DNA from: Karalla daura
Lineage: Eukaryota > Chordata > Actinopteri > Chaetodontiformes > Leiognathidae
Length of the DNA stretch: 64,000 nt
Direction of reading: 5' to 3'
Assembly (NCBI GenBank): GCA_029224185.1
Contig: CM055206.1
Location: 13,757,047-13,821,046, forward strand
Under the pieces are notes generated by a model, which had not been told where the DNA came from, ran no database searches, and worked only from the letters and a program-made list of their open reading frames with translations. Positions 1 to 11,770 of the stretch are shown here, one piece after another. The stretch's first letter is position 1. Each line of letters begins with the position of its first letter. Made by a program: the position numbers and the translations under genes.

Positions 1-982
1 GCTTCTTATCAAAGCCATCACGCCATTAAAACCTTGAAACTTTTTTAGATGTTGAATTATTATATGAGCCCATTTGATGAGAATCCTTTCATCGAGATGA
101 GCTACAAAAGGAGGGAAATGAAACACAGTGTTGGTGCCGATTAGCTCAATGACGTGTGAATTATGAATAGAACTGGCCTCTCCTCTGGAATCTTCTCATC
201 CCTTCCTCTTCCTTTTCTTCTTCCTGCTGTCTGTCTTTATCTCGCCCTCCCTCTCCATCGCTCTCTGCCCAGACTATTATATCAGCGGGACTGGTATCAT
301 GAATAATGTCGGCTTCTTCTTTTTTTTTTTCTTTCCCTTAGCTTTTTGCGTGCTGCGATTTAGCCTTTGGCCTCTTGGCAGACTGGTAGGCTATTTTTGG
401 AGCGTGGAGCATGGCAGGCGGAGCTCAGGATGAGGGAGTAGATGAGAACAAGGGAGGGAGACAGCGTTCAGACCCAATATGGCCGCTGCGTCTTCCCAGC
501 ACAGCCTCGGCATCTCAACGCCTCCGGGTAGGGAGATGATTGGCTCGGAGTGTCTGGGTAAACACAGACTCCTACATAGATAATAGTTTCAACGGCTGCA
601 TGTATGCTTTCACAATCGGGAAAGCGTTTGTTCCTCTTGTCGCGAAATGCAGTAAATCTCTTATTCGTATTCCGTTGTTGATCTTGGACGTGGATCTTTG
701 CGTCGACACAAATATTTAGTGTTTGATATTAAGTCTCGAGTCAAAAACAAACGTGGACTGAAGCGGAGCAGCATGCCGTCACAGTGCCGGGGTGGAGAGG
801 AACAGACTGGGGCTGGAGTCTCGTCTTCCCGCGGCTCTGTTTGATCAGCTAATGCCAGCCTTCAAATCAGCACAGTGCCCATGTTTTCAGCTTCTCCTCC
901 GGCTCAGCAAATAACCAAAAATCAGTCAGCAATGAAGCTTGACATGCACCGAGAGTTTGCATGTTGCGTGAGTTTACACCAG

Positions 983-1073
983 GTACTTTGGTTTCCCCCT
1001 ACACCCCAAAGACATACATGAATGTGTCGATAGGAGACTCTAAATTGTCTGCAGGTGTGACTGTAGGAGTGAA

Positions 1074-1107
<34 letters not shown>

Positions 1108-1200
1108 CCCAGGATGAATTGGCGACCTGCACAGGGTGTAGTTCCTGCTTCTCACCCCATTTAGTGCTGGGATAAGATTCAGCAGAGCCCTGCAACACCA
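983..1200 (+). repeat. Degenerate teleost interspersed repeat with internal (TG)n
   Basis: The block carries the core GGCGACCTGCACAGGGTGTA at about 1121-1140, preceded by 'gactctaaattgtctgcagg' and a TG microsatellite (1076-1107), and followed by 'gctgggataagattcagcag'. From memory, this order (gactctaaattg, TG-rich spacer, ggcgacctg..cagggtgta, gctgggat..) is a very common interspersed repeat in teleost genomes. I cannot name the family with certainty. It supports the fish assignment. Confidence 0.7.
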
Positions 1201-1220
1201 TATGGGTATAAGTCAGGCTA

Positions 1221-1690
1221 AAGGGGACCTAGAATGGAAAAACCACTTTGTTCAATAACTGCAGTCTATTCCCGACTGAAAACTTACGGCAGGTCTGCAA
1301 TCATTATAATGACCTTCTCAGTATATTGCAGATGGTTAAATAGCAGTTAAAAAAACAACACAAGAGTAGTTTGAATTTGGCTACCGAAGTAGATTTGGGG
1401 TAAAATATCGATGTGTGCACTTCTGGTACTTCCTCAAAATTCCTCCTCCGATTCTGGCTCAAACATATGAGGCCGGATGCATACACGCTCCATAGCTGTG
1501 TCACTCCAGTCAAAATTTGGGAGGGGGGAGGCTGCTATGCTCCTTTGTTGAGCAAAGTCACACGATCATTCATGTGAGTGGCAGGCAAGACAGCTCATCA
1601 GGATTAAATGTGTGGTTGCCAGATAAGCATGAAAGGGCACTAGATGATATTCCGATCCAAAAAAACAGGGTTTCTGGAAAAGCTTGAAAA
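1221..1690 (-). mobile_element. Non-autonomous DNA transposon relic, copy 1 (reverse orientation)
   Basis: The reverse complement of about 1425-1650 aligns to 4490-4665: both carry a '..cacattt.atcctgat' stretch, 'tgtcttgcctgccactcacatg', 'tctggagtga' and 'gtttgagccagaatc', in the same order. A motif aggggacctagaatgg at 1222-1237 marks the outer end. The matching motif sits at the opposite end (element orientation) of the second copy, as expected for a terminal inverted repeat. No transposase reading frame is present. The far end is degraded. Confidence 0.6.
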
Positions 1691-1761
1691 ATAACATCTG
1701 AAGCAATTCAAATGAGCAACATTGTACAAAAGGTTAGATGTTGGCACAAAAAAGCAAGGAT

Positions 1762-1836
<75 letters not shown>

Positions 1837-1837
1837 T
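1762..1837. repeat. (GATA)n tetranucleotide microsatellite
   Basis: About 19 near-perfect tandem copies of GATA/AGAT without interruption. It lies in intron, about 240 bases before the exon at 2074. Length suggests high polymorphism. Confidence 0.97.
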
Positions 1838-2073
1838 AAATCAGAGTTATTGAAAATGTAGCCTATATAAACTGTTCTGTGCCAAGTAAAACTGTACGGA
1901 AGGTGCAAAATGCCATCTAAATCTGAGTTATTGTGTAAACTAAAATGCAGTGGTATATGAGGTATAGAGGTCTCCTGTGTCTGTCAGTTTGATGGCTGTT
2001 CTAGGTCTTCCACCCGAAATTGGATAAATCACCTGATTTCCTCTTTCTGCCTCTCCGTTTTCCTTGCCTCCAG

Positions 2074-2619
2074 GTCCGAGCTGGGCTGGGCCGGTCGCAG
2101 CGGTGAGTCAGCCCAGCCTCCTGCCCCACACCTACGCCCTCCCCCAGCCGCCCTCCTACAGCCACAGCGTGACGGCGCAGTCGCCCATCATCGGAGTCAC
2201 CCCGTCCATCCAGACGCCGGTGCCCCCGCAGCACCCGCTCATGACCGCCCACTTCCAGCTGACGCCGCAGAACACGCAGCAGCCGCCGTCCATGGTGCTG
2301 AGCATGAGCCAGCCTCCGTACGCCTCCGCCCAGCCCACCGTCGCTCCGTCCGCCCTCACCGCCCAGGCCGGCCAGGTGGTCCACCCCGGCCCCCACAGCG
2401 TGATGGGGAACGGCCACCTCACCTCGCACCCGGGCCTCATCCAGCCTCACCTGCCGCTGACTAACGGACAGGCGGCGGCGGCGGCCGCTGCGGTGGCGGC
2501 GGTGGCGGCGCAGGGACAGACCGCGCTCGCAGACAATCAGGACGGTCCCAACGGGCTGCAAATGCTGCGCACGGTCGGGATGGGGAAGTACGAGTTCAGT
2601 GACCCGGGACACCCCAAAG
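2074..2619 (+). CDS. klhl29: klhl29 exon: Pro/Gln/Ala-rich N-terminal region
   Basis: This exon encodes part of the long disordered N-terminus that distinguishes KLHL29 from most kelch-like proteins. It opens after a pyrimidine-rich tract and CAG (2071-2073), completes a split codon with two bases, runs 181 full codons and ends with one base before GTAAGC, so it is phase 1 at both ends. Visible blocks match my memory of vertebrate KLHL29: IIGVTPS, GQVVHPGP, GNGH, and near the end GLQMLRTVGMGKYEFSDPGHPK split by the intron just before the BTB domain. The middle is rich in Pro, Gln and Ser with an alanine run at about 2470-2513 (AAAAAAAVAAVAA) encoded largely by GCG/GCC. The exon is far more GC-rich than its introns. 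The start codon is not here; earlier exon(s) lie upstream of the window. No enzymatic role is expected for this segment. Confidence 0.93.
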
Positions 2620-4376
2620 GTAAGCACAGGCAGACATTAGCTCACAGGGCCCAGTTTTTTTTTTCTTTTTTTCCTTTCTTTTCCAGATACGTAACCTGTC
2701 GTAACTAACTTTGGAAGGCCGAATTAAAGTAGATGTGTTCAGCCGGAGGCGTAAGCTCGGATTTCAACACGAGCCAGAGAGGTGTTAGGTCTTAAATCAA
2801 GGCGCCCTGAGTTCTCTGTTCCACGAGACCTCCCCTTATGTGGGGCTGTGTTGGAATGAGACGCGAAGCCCTCTGCCCTCTGTCTGTGCACCAAAGCAGG
2901 TTTGGATGCCAACAGTCATAAACAAGGCTGCAAACACTCAAGCAAGGGGTTGTTAAAATACAACTTGCAACCTGAGCCAATTCACTTCAAAGCTGCTCCA
3001 AGGTCACACACAGAACGGAGGTGCACCTAAAGCAGCAGTGACACGACTGCGTCTGAAAGCTTGTAATGCTGCCTATAGTGTATTTTTCAGAAAGAGGAAC
3101 ACCTTGTACTGATCTCAGACTAGTATACAGCAGAAGCATCTCCGCTGTTGTGCTCAGAAATTGGTTTAAAAGTGTGTCAGGTTTATCTCTTTCACCGCTT
3201 TTACTTGCTATACTCACAAGGGCTGCTAAACGCAAGGCAGGAAGGGAGCTTTCAGTCCCTGCCCTCACATCTCTCTGGAAATCGTTTGAAGCCTTGTTGA
3301 CTTGCGCTGTGTTTGTTGAAGGTGCTTCATAGCTCCGGCTCACGCCGGAGTCTGCGAGCCATAAATTGGTGTTTGGTTTAACCTTGGAGTTTATGACGCG
3401 GGGTGCCAGAAACAGATGTTCGCAATTCCCCGACCAATTTTCACATTTAATGAAGCTTTTAATTTCGGTTTAGATTGTTTTCTTTTTCCGGACTCGTTTT
3501 GATCAATAAAATGTGTGCAAATGAACTTGTAGATTGCAAGAAAGCAATTATTTTGGGGGCTGCCCGCGATACATTGAAATGAGACTGCAGGTAGAAATGG
3601 AAAGGGATAATTAGACTGACTCGTCGGCTTAGTCTGGCCTCTATCGAGTAAGAGCTCCTTATCCTCTGTGTTGAATAGGACGTCTCAGTCCATTAACCAC
3701 GTACATGTCAAAACTCACAGAATATCTCCCAAAAGGGCAAAGAAGCTAGAGTTTAAATTACAGGTTATATACGGACACATTGTACAGAAAATGAAGCACC
3801 GTAGGTTTGTTTGAATCCTGAGATGGAAACATCGCGTCGTCACACTTGGAGATCTGCTGAATTGCTTTGTCAATTTCGAAACATTATACACAGTTGGAAT
3901 ATTGCACAAGTCCCTGCGAAGGTCAAACTGCAGATAGAGGCACTCGAATATCACGTCTCCTCAACCGTTTGATCTGCTTGTTTCATCCCTGCCAGGCAGT
4001 GAATAGACATTAGAGAGCATGTCATTAGGGTAATGTCACAAGGACAGTGGAAACAGCTAAAACGTTGAGCACCAGTGAATTAGCGGCCGTGACGCCTCCT
4101 GAGTGGTGCGACAGACCTCTCCACTGACAGCAACACTTAACTCTGCTGCTGTAATCACAACAGTGCCACCCCGGCCGGCCCAGCCGGCACGGCCACTCTG
4201 CCCCTCGCTCTCTGCCCACCTTCGTTGCTACGTCCTGTCCGTCCGATTATCTCCGTCCGTCACTTCCTGCCTCTCTGCCCATCTGCTGCTTTTCCCTCAG
4301 TCTCGAAGGCTACAAATCCTTAGCTCTCAGGACCTGGATGTTCTGGTTTGGTTTCAGTTTGTCCTTTTTTTTTTTA

Positions 4377-4690
4377 CAAGGGACCTAGAATGATTGAACG
4401 GACTATTTATTCTCGTCCTCTGGTGCTAACGTAAAGCTATGGACCACTGGTTTCATCAGAAATGCCTCGGTTGTTGCGCTACTTTACAAGGTCTTTTACA
4501 GGCCACACATTTTATCCTGATTGGCTGTCTTGCCTACCACTCACATGGAAGATCATGTGACATTATGTTCCCTGCTAAACAATGGGGCTTTGCACTTTTT
4601 TCTGGAGTGATGTGGTCATAGATACTTTAGATGTTTGAGCCAGAATCCTAGGAGGAATTGGACACAAAGGAAGAAGTTGTATTGCTTCAG
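4377..4690 (+). mobile_element. Non-autonomous DNA transposon relic, copy 2 (forward)
   Basis: It starts with aagggacctagaatg (4378-4392), equivalent to the end motif of the copy at 1221-1690, and shares with it the ordered blocks 'tgtcttgcctaccactcacatg' (about 4527-4548), 'tctggagtgatg' and 'gtttgagccagaatcc'. The two copies are in opposite orientation. The 3' terminal motif was not found, so this copy appears truncated or decayed. No open reading frame for a transposase. Confidence 0.6.
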
Positions 4691-7060
4691 ACCCGGTCTT
4701 GCTTTACACTTTATGTCACATTCTCTCTCTGTATAGATTTGCTTGTTTTCAATATCTTAAATGTAGATATAGTTTACACCTTTGGGCAGGTATAAACTGT
4801 CTTTATTCAGAAAAACCATAGCAAAATTATTTTTCTATTCCAAAGCTATTCCAAAATCAAAATTGATGTGCACTGTGGAGAGAGGAAAGCATTTACAGGT
4901 TCGAGTTGAGTGTTTTCACCGCTCTTTAATTGCTGAGGTGAGGGTACAAGAGTTGGCAAATCTGATCCCTGTGGAGCGGTTGAAGGTTACACACACAACT
5001 GGCATAAAACGCGGTGGCAGAAGTTGTCCGTGCTCGGCCAGACAGTTAGACAGACATGCTGTATTCCCTTTACCTCTTACGTAACTGGCACATCCTCACA
5101 AACCGGACCTTAGTTCACTCACACAACACGAACCTCGCTGGGGTTTCTGGGAAACAAGCCAAAAAAAATTGGAATAAATGAGGTTCCCAGACGCTTACAG
5201 TGCCACCGACTGACGAGAAGAACATGGCTTGAATGGCTAATGAATTGTCCAAAACAATAATAAATGTCCAGTGAAGTTGGGCAACATTAAATAGAATGTG
5301 TTGACTGTTCTAAATTATTAGACTGTGCTCTACCATTTACTTTCTAAGGTACAATCCTTGGTCATTTATCTCAAGCTGCGGGGCGTTCTGAAGTGATTAT
5401 TGGACTAACAGTTTAAATCCTAAAGCTACTACTTAAGTGATTGTGTTGTTGCATTAAATAGAGGCTCCAGTCTGTGCTCACAATGCCAGCAAGTGTCGAT
5501 GTGCGGAGGAGATTTTTGTGGCTTTTTGATGGCAAAGGCCTGGATCTTGAAGGGGCTGACGGCGCTCTTCCTCCCTAATCCAGCTGCACATCAGGCCACG
5601 ACGTGTGCGAAGTGTGTCTGCGTGCATACAAATGCGTGTGCGGTTGCACGCGTGCACAGCTCCTTGGGTGTGACTGCATGGATGTTTTGTCAGATGTCAG
5701 CCTCGCAGCCTTAAAGCCAAACACCACAGTGACAGAAATCACACTCCGTGTTTGATTTGGCTTTGCCTTCAAAGGGAGCAATTTGTCTTTGCTCTGCATC
5801 AGTGGGCACATCAACAACTGTGTGCTCTTCTCTCCGTGTTGTTGTCTGTGTGTCTGTCGAGGCTTCGGTCTGTGTTCCTGTTTACAGTATATAGTGGGTG
5901 TGCCTGAATACGGGTGTGTAAGTGGCATATGTTTGTGTGCGTGTGTGTGTATGTGTGTGAAGATTCACGCAGAGCAGCTTGAAGGCAGCTTTAACCTCAT
6001 CACCTACTGAGATATGTCAGTCACCAGGCTATGATCTGCCTGCCTGGTTTCTCCAGCCACAGCAGGGTGTTTCATAATACCTGCCTGTCAGAGTGTACTA
6101 GTCCAACTCCACACCTTCTCACCGATTGTTAATTTCCTTCTCGCCACCCACTCCACCACTTTTTTTTTTTTTTTTTACTCTCGTCCCTTTGTTTCTCTCA
6201 GCTATGAATGTAACACGACTCTCTCCCGAGCCTCCCAGCAGCTCTCGCACAAATAATCCGTCCACATCTGTAGCTCCAGCCACGCCGACAGCAGCTGTCA
6301 GCACATTTCTTTATTTCATTTTTCGGGGGAAACGATGGACATTGTCTCTCTCTCTTTTTTTTTTTTTTTACTAAAGACGGACGGCAAACAAACAGAGGCG
6401 GAAAAAAATCAAAAGGACGGCACGCAGGAGGAGGCATGCGATGGAGAGAAATGCCGATCGAGAGGGAGAACATGAGAGAGAGGGTGATGCTGAGAGCGGA
6501 GTCGGTCGGTGTCTATTGACCAAGTCATTAAAATCGATGGCTGTCTTGATGAATATCAGCCAGGAGAAGCTAGTGCCGAGCTCAGCAGGGACGGACCCTG
6601 CTCGCCGCCAACATGATTGAGCACCATTTAAAGGCAGCTCACGACTGAAAAACACATTAATATCAAAAGGAAGTTATTATTTCCACATATCCGCGCCTGA
6701 TTTAAAGGTTAACACTGTTAGCTATGCCAGCCGCTCCAGCGACGCTTTCGATATTGTTTTTTCCCGGCTTAGAGTGAACCGCGCCGTGGTCGAGCCGCAA
6801 GCGGTCACACTCAACGCTTAGCGCCCAAATGCCTCAAGAACGAGGAGATGGTTGGATACATACGTGTGTGTGTGTTTGTTTTGGGAGCTCCAGCTTGAAG
6901 TTCAGGGTCACAGTCGTATCCGTCGGGCACCTGCTGCCGCAGTGAACATGTGCCACAGCTCCTCGCCTCTTCTCTCATGTCAAACATCATTTTAACGCTT
7001 CCTTCTGCCTCACTGGCCTTTACCGGTTCTGTTCTCTTCCCCTCTCTGTTCTCTTTCCCT

Positions 7061-7085
7061 CACACACACATACACACACACACAC
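7061..7085. repeat. (CA)n microsatellite
   Basis: About 12 CA units with one TA interruption. Followed by a GA-rich tract at 7181-7241. Confidence 0.9.
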
Positions 7086-7180
7086 CAAAGTACACATAGG
7101 TAGAGAGGCACACATGCGAGTAGATAATCACATGCCTAAATGCACACAAGGACGAAACATACACACACACAGTGTGGCTG

Positions 7181-7241
7181 TGAGAGACAGAGAGAGAGAG
7201 AGACAAAGAGAGAAGGAGAGACGGAGAGAAAGAGAGGGAGA
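7181..7241. repeat. (GA)n-rich tract
   Basis: Imperfect GA repeats with scattered C and G interruptions in intron. Confidence 0.85.
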
Positions 7242-7436
7242 CGCATTCTCCACGTAGTCCTTCACCGTCGCACGCACCCGCTGAGGCCCAGCCTCCCCTC
7301 TCCTCTCTGCCCAGGAAGTTCATCTTCCAGTCAGCTCACATCAGCCATCATCTGGGGACCAAGCAGCTCTGTGAGCTGCTAGTGAATGCAATTAAGATGC
7401 CTTGCTGAGTTAAGATCAGTGTTTTTCTTTGCTAAA

Positions 7437-7474
7437 GGGAGGTGGAGGGGGGATGGGGGGTGGGGGTGGGGGGG
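7437..7474 (+). repeat. G-run cluster, possible G-quadruplex
   Basis: The + strand shows runs of 4 to 7 G separated by one to three bases (for example ggatggggggtgggggtggg). It meets the usual four-run G-quadruplex pattern on the coding strand, so it could also fold in the pre-mRNA. Function is not shown. Confidence 0.6.
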
Positions 7475-7974
7475 TATACCGGAGAGAGCGCCGGCTTCAC
7501 CTCTCCTCCGCTGCGACCATTTCATCTGCCTTATCTGCCTTCTTCAAACTCCTGGCCCCCTGTAAGATTTTAATTATGTATTCGTTTTGTTTACCTTTGC
7601 ACCAAGCGTATCGGCTCCGCCGCTGCATCCGCGTCCACTCGCCTGTCGGTTCTCGGCGCTTTATTGCCCCGATATTACCGCTAAGTGAGGAAATTATACA
7701 CTGACAAATGAGTGAGATAGGGGCCGTGTTTGCAGGGCCGCTATTTGCGTGTACAGAGGCTGTTTATCTAAAGGACGCAACTTCTTCTCCCTCTTCTCTC
7801 GCTTCTTATTCACTCTTACCTGCCATCGAAGGTCGTTTCAGAATCACTGTGTCGTTTTATTGGGTCGTTTGACCTGGTTACTCTCCGGATTGCGACGCTG
7901 GATGTTTCATTTCAAGACAGAGAGAGAGGCAGTTGCGTGTATTAAATCCGAATAAAGCGTGTGGCGTTGGCCGT

Positions 7975-8120
7975 TGTCGTTAGCGATGCATGAATATTCA
8001 TTCTGATTGGACCAAAGGAATATACTGCTGGCATGACAGCCCATTCAGACCAGTTATTAAAAACACAGCCAGTTTGTGATAGCCGCACTGAGACCATTAA
8101 TCATAGCAAGCACATTCATT
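7975..8120. promoter_or_regulatory. Candidate conserved non-coding element
   Basis: A unique, repeat-free intronic block containing the perfect 12-bp palindrome ATGAATATTCAT (7990-8001), followed by ctgattgg (an inverted CCAAT box) and several ATTAA motifs. The palindrome resembles POU-factor homodimer sites. Called from composition and motifs only. Confidence 0.3.
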
Positions 8121-8329
8121 AAACCCTCCCCTTCCCTTTCTCCCTCTCTCCTGTCTCCGTCTCTCTTTCACTTGATGGAGTGCAGGAGATCTCCACCACA
8201 TCCTGGCTGCAAATTATACAAAAGTGCGCCTTTCAAACGTGACACATATAATGCTGGTTCTGGTGTAAGATTTGTAGGTTGTTGTTGTTTTTTCTTTTCT
8301 TTTTTTTTTTAATTTCAATTTCCAATATG

Positions 8330-8470
8330 CTGACTCGGATCAGCGTCTGCGGAATAAGCAGTGGTAAATTAATTAAAGTCACTGCGGCGTTGTGCGGGGC
8401 GATTATCTTAAAGCTATCCACATGAGGATTAGCTAAAGCAGAACTAGAGTTATTATGATTCCAAAACAGG
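8330..8470. promoter_or_regulatory. Candidate conserved non-coding element
   Basis: Unique block with aattaattaa (8368-8377), a GATTATC/GATA-like core, and ggattagc (an OTX/bicoid-type GGATTA). It is bounded by poly-T upstream. Conservation cannot be tested here. Confidence 0.28.
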
Positions 8471-10507
8471 CTTAACTTGGAATATGAAATGCATGGGTTT
8501 TTAAGTGTTTTTTTTTCTTTCCCCTCTCCTACTCTCTCATAGCATTTCTTAATTCTCTGTTAGCCCTACTGGAAGCTGAAATGGGATTCGAGAGCTGGGA
8601 ATGTTGCAAATTATTAATGAGGTTGAAATTTATTCCAATCACCAAAGACTGGGTGTGCACAGGTAATTCTCTTAAATGAGTATGTGCAGTACCATGGCGA
8701 TATGCTTATGAGTAACCTTGGCGCACGAGTCCGTATGAAGCCTGCGTACGAATGATATTGACTCCAATGTCTCATTCTAGAGCAGCTGAGCCTCGTGTGT
8801 TGTCGTAATGGAGCTACCGGCCCGACATTGTCTCTCTTTAGCTTTGCTAAGGACGGCTGCCATTGAGATGCCTTGACTGGTTGCGGTGCGGCCCTGGCTC
8901 TCGGGGAGCGGAGACGAGGGAGGCTGGGAGAAAACGTGAGGTGAGCGCCGGCAGCGTGTCAGAAGCAGGGGAAGGAAAAGCTGCTTGCCCTCGTTCTTTC
9001 TCTCCCTCGTTATCGTATTTTAAAGGAGAGGAGCCCCGCCAGGAGCCCCATACATTATATCCCCCCACAGTTAATATAGGGACGCCGGATAGCTCATTAA
9101 GATTGATCATCCCTCGTCCACCTCCTCCGTGCAGAACGCGGCGCCGGCTTCATTAATCACCGGGGTTTCGAGATAAAGCTCGGTGGCGGTGGCGCAGTCG
9201 CAGGACCTGGAGCCTGACAGCCCCGGCTCCTACATGCATAATCACAGATGCAGTGCAGCCGCCCGGCTCCCTGCCACGCTAGAGGGGGCACCGCATCCAC
9301 GCCTCCCTCCCTCCTCCATCCTCTCCTCAACCTATACTCTCCTCCCCCCTCCCTCCCAACCTGTCCTCCTCACTGCAATTGTCTGTCTGTTTCTTTTCAG
9401 CTCCGCTCCCTCCCCCGGCGTCGGCCCTCCCATGCTGTTGTTTCCCAGCATCCTGCCCACCCCCCCATCTTCCTGAGCATCCACCTGCTTCCCATACCCA
9501 CTTAAAGCCTTGGCTTTTCCTCCCATTTCTCCCTCTCTCTCTCCTCCTGTATTTTCTTCTGCCTCAGCGTAACTGCCACCTGTATTTAAACTGTTCTCCT
9601 CCAACTTTTCTCTCCCCGCCTTCATGCTTTTCTGTACAGCAGTGATGCAGGACGTGTCGGCCGGTTGAGGTTTCTTTTTTTTTAATGCCATGGTCAGCAA
9701 AGTGGTGGTGGAAAATTTAAAAAGAAATCACACATCCTACATCGTTCATTTACGCCTGACAGGTGGGCACAAGCTTCAGATGATGTTTTCATCTGAAAAG
9801 GCCCAGATCAGACAGCATCCTTTGCCTTATTACCTGCGCGAAAAGTCTTCGCTTTCCATCCAGAGCCTCAGCTAGCTGGCTGAGAATTGTAAGCCTTTAA
9901 TATTTGATGGGAAATCGTTCAGATTCTTCATTTAAATCATCTGCTTCTTTTGAGGTTAACATGCACAGACGTTCAAGGTCTTGTCTGTCAAAGCCGTGAT
10001 GAAAGAAACAGCGCTGAAAATAAGAGTTTCTTTCTCATGCCTTCCCAGTTCAGTTGCATTTTTTTGTGCATGAAATAAACACTGGAGGGTTTTTGGTTTG
10101 GGTGCTATAGTCAATACAAAGTCTTGAGCTCTGTAATGGAGAGGCAGGAGTTGCAGCTTAAGATCGCTATTTCTCTGCTGCAATTCTTCAGATTCTTTTC
10201 TCTGTGCTGCGCTGTCTCTGACTTTTAACTCCGATTGTAGCACCTAATAAAGAGGAAATTCATGCTGTGTTGAACAAAATGTTTTGAAAAGATTAGCTAT
10301 CCCTTTTTTTTTTTGCTGGTGATGTTCTGAATAATTGGATAGCTATTGTAACTATAGTAACTATTATTACGGATAACTATTCATTGCCGACATACAAAAG
10401 ATACGTGAGAAATGGCTGAATTGTGCAACTCTAAGCAGCAGCAACCAGCTGTACCCTCAGTGTCACCAATCAATGTATTAAACACCAAACAAAACAAACC
10501 TACTGCC

Positions 10508-10770
10508 TAGAGCTGCAATTAATCGACTAGTATTATAATCAACAACTGTTTTAGATCGATAAGTACATTCAAGTGTTCTCTGCTCTCAGCTTCTTAAATC
10601 TGGATATTTTCTGTTTTCTTCCACGTTGACAGAAAATGTAATATCGTTGTGGTGAAAAAAGGGTATTTAAACTCTTTAGTTTGGCTTTACAGATTAAAGG
10701 TGTGGTTGACTGTATATGATACTGTATAAAGCATTTGTTTTATTTGCTATTAATGGATTAATCTGCAACA
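10508..10770 (+). mobile_element. Palindromic MITE-like element, copy 1
   Basis: Begins with tagagctgcaattaatcgac and ends with taatggattaatctgcaaca, which are imperfect inverted repeats of one another around TGCAGCT..ATTAATCGA. The interior block 'tctgctctcagcttcttaaa' (about 10577-10597) recurs at 37248-37268. From memory these are hallmarks of a very abundant teleost non-autonomous element with AT-rich inverted ends. No coding capacity. Confidence 0.65.
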
Positions 10771-11489
10771 ATATTAGGACACATTCCCTAAGCTGCACAG
10801 TAGTCGAATCAACAGTTTTGTGTTCTTTGGGGGAAATAAATAAATAAATAAATAGAGCCATCGTTTCATGTTTGCATGTATTTCTGGACACAAAGTTAAT
10901 GTGTTGGCTCGACTTACATTGAAGTGTGACGCTGTTGCTCGGGGCTAGTGGGATCATGCATTGCGTATGCAGGAGAGGTCTCCGACTGGAACAGTGCCAT
11001 TTGCCCACATGGAACATTCACTGCCCTCAGTTATGGGGAAGCAAATTGATTTGTGTATAAGTAGCGTCAAAGTGAATGGAGGTTACACCTCAGATGGCTC
11101 CGACTCTCGCACACCTTGTGTCAGCGAGTATCTGATATGACAGGATTAATTGCCACGAGTCAAATGTCGAATGTTACTCTGCGGATCGGGCATGAAAAAG
11201 GCAGTAATGCATTATCAATGAGGCTGAGTGTAAACACAGCAGATGTTACCAGGAAGCCAGTCAATAGCGGATGTTTCTGGCTAATGAGAAGGCGTAATTG
11301 CAGCGCGGTATCTAAACCAGCAGCAGATGCGCTGCAACATCACACGCAACAAAAAAAAAAAAAGAAAAAGGAAAATCCGAAAAGTTGCGCGGGTATTAGC
11401 TCGCTAATGTTCACGGTGTGCTCACGGTTTATCTGTGCGGGTAGTCAAACTTTTTCAGTACAGAGGAAACTTTTAAAAGCATGCAGGGC

Positions 11490-11770
11490 ATCCAATAAAT
11501 ATTAATGACAGGGCCAGACATTAGCCAGAATCGCCCCCCTCTCCAACTCATTATTCCAGAGACTTAGAGCCGAGCAACAGGCTTAGCATGTGAAGATGTA
11601 TAATTCTTCTGTGACTTAGACAAATGATAATGGTCTGAATTGCAATCAAGAGATCTTTGTAGGCTAGTGGCGCGCTATCTAAGCTTTATAGACTTAAAGG
11701 CTTCCTTAGCTGTCAGACAGAACAAAAAAAGCAATATGCTATTGCCCTATTAAGTTTGCAGAATGTGTTT
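11490..11770. promoter_or_regulatory. Candidate conserved non-coding element
   Basis: A unique 280-bp block without simple repeats, with aataaatattaatgacag, gacaaatgataatgg, gctgtcagacag (a MEIS/PBX TGTCA core) and a cluster of ATTA cores. It sits in the 22-kb intron. Looks like a developmental enhancer by texture only. Confidence 0.3.

Larger units (their letters stand above)
1..2073 (+). other. klhl29 intron (3' part), upstream of first visible exon
   Basis: No coding exon was found here. Since the exon starting at 2074 opens in the middle of a codon, this stretch is the tail of an intron whose donor lies before position 1. It ends in a pyrimidine-rich tract and CAG acceptor at 2071-2073. 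It contains a degenerate teleost interspersed repeat near 983-1200 with an internal TG microsatellite, a transposon relic at about 1221-1690 and a (GATA)n array at 1762-1837. The first 900 bases look unique; I see nothing in them that can be named. Confidence 0.75.

Noticed and set aside
2001..2627. 208-codon - strand open frame over the first exon
   Set aside because: Antisense shadow of the GC-rich klhl29 exon; Arg/Gly/His-rich as expected for reversed Pro/Ala codons.
2987..3343. 118-codon - strand frame with mixed composition
   Set aside because: Looks more protein-like than most, but no domain, splice or partner evidence, and an 88-codon frame overlaps on the other strand.
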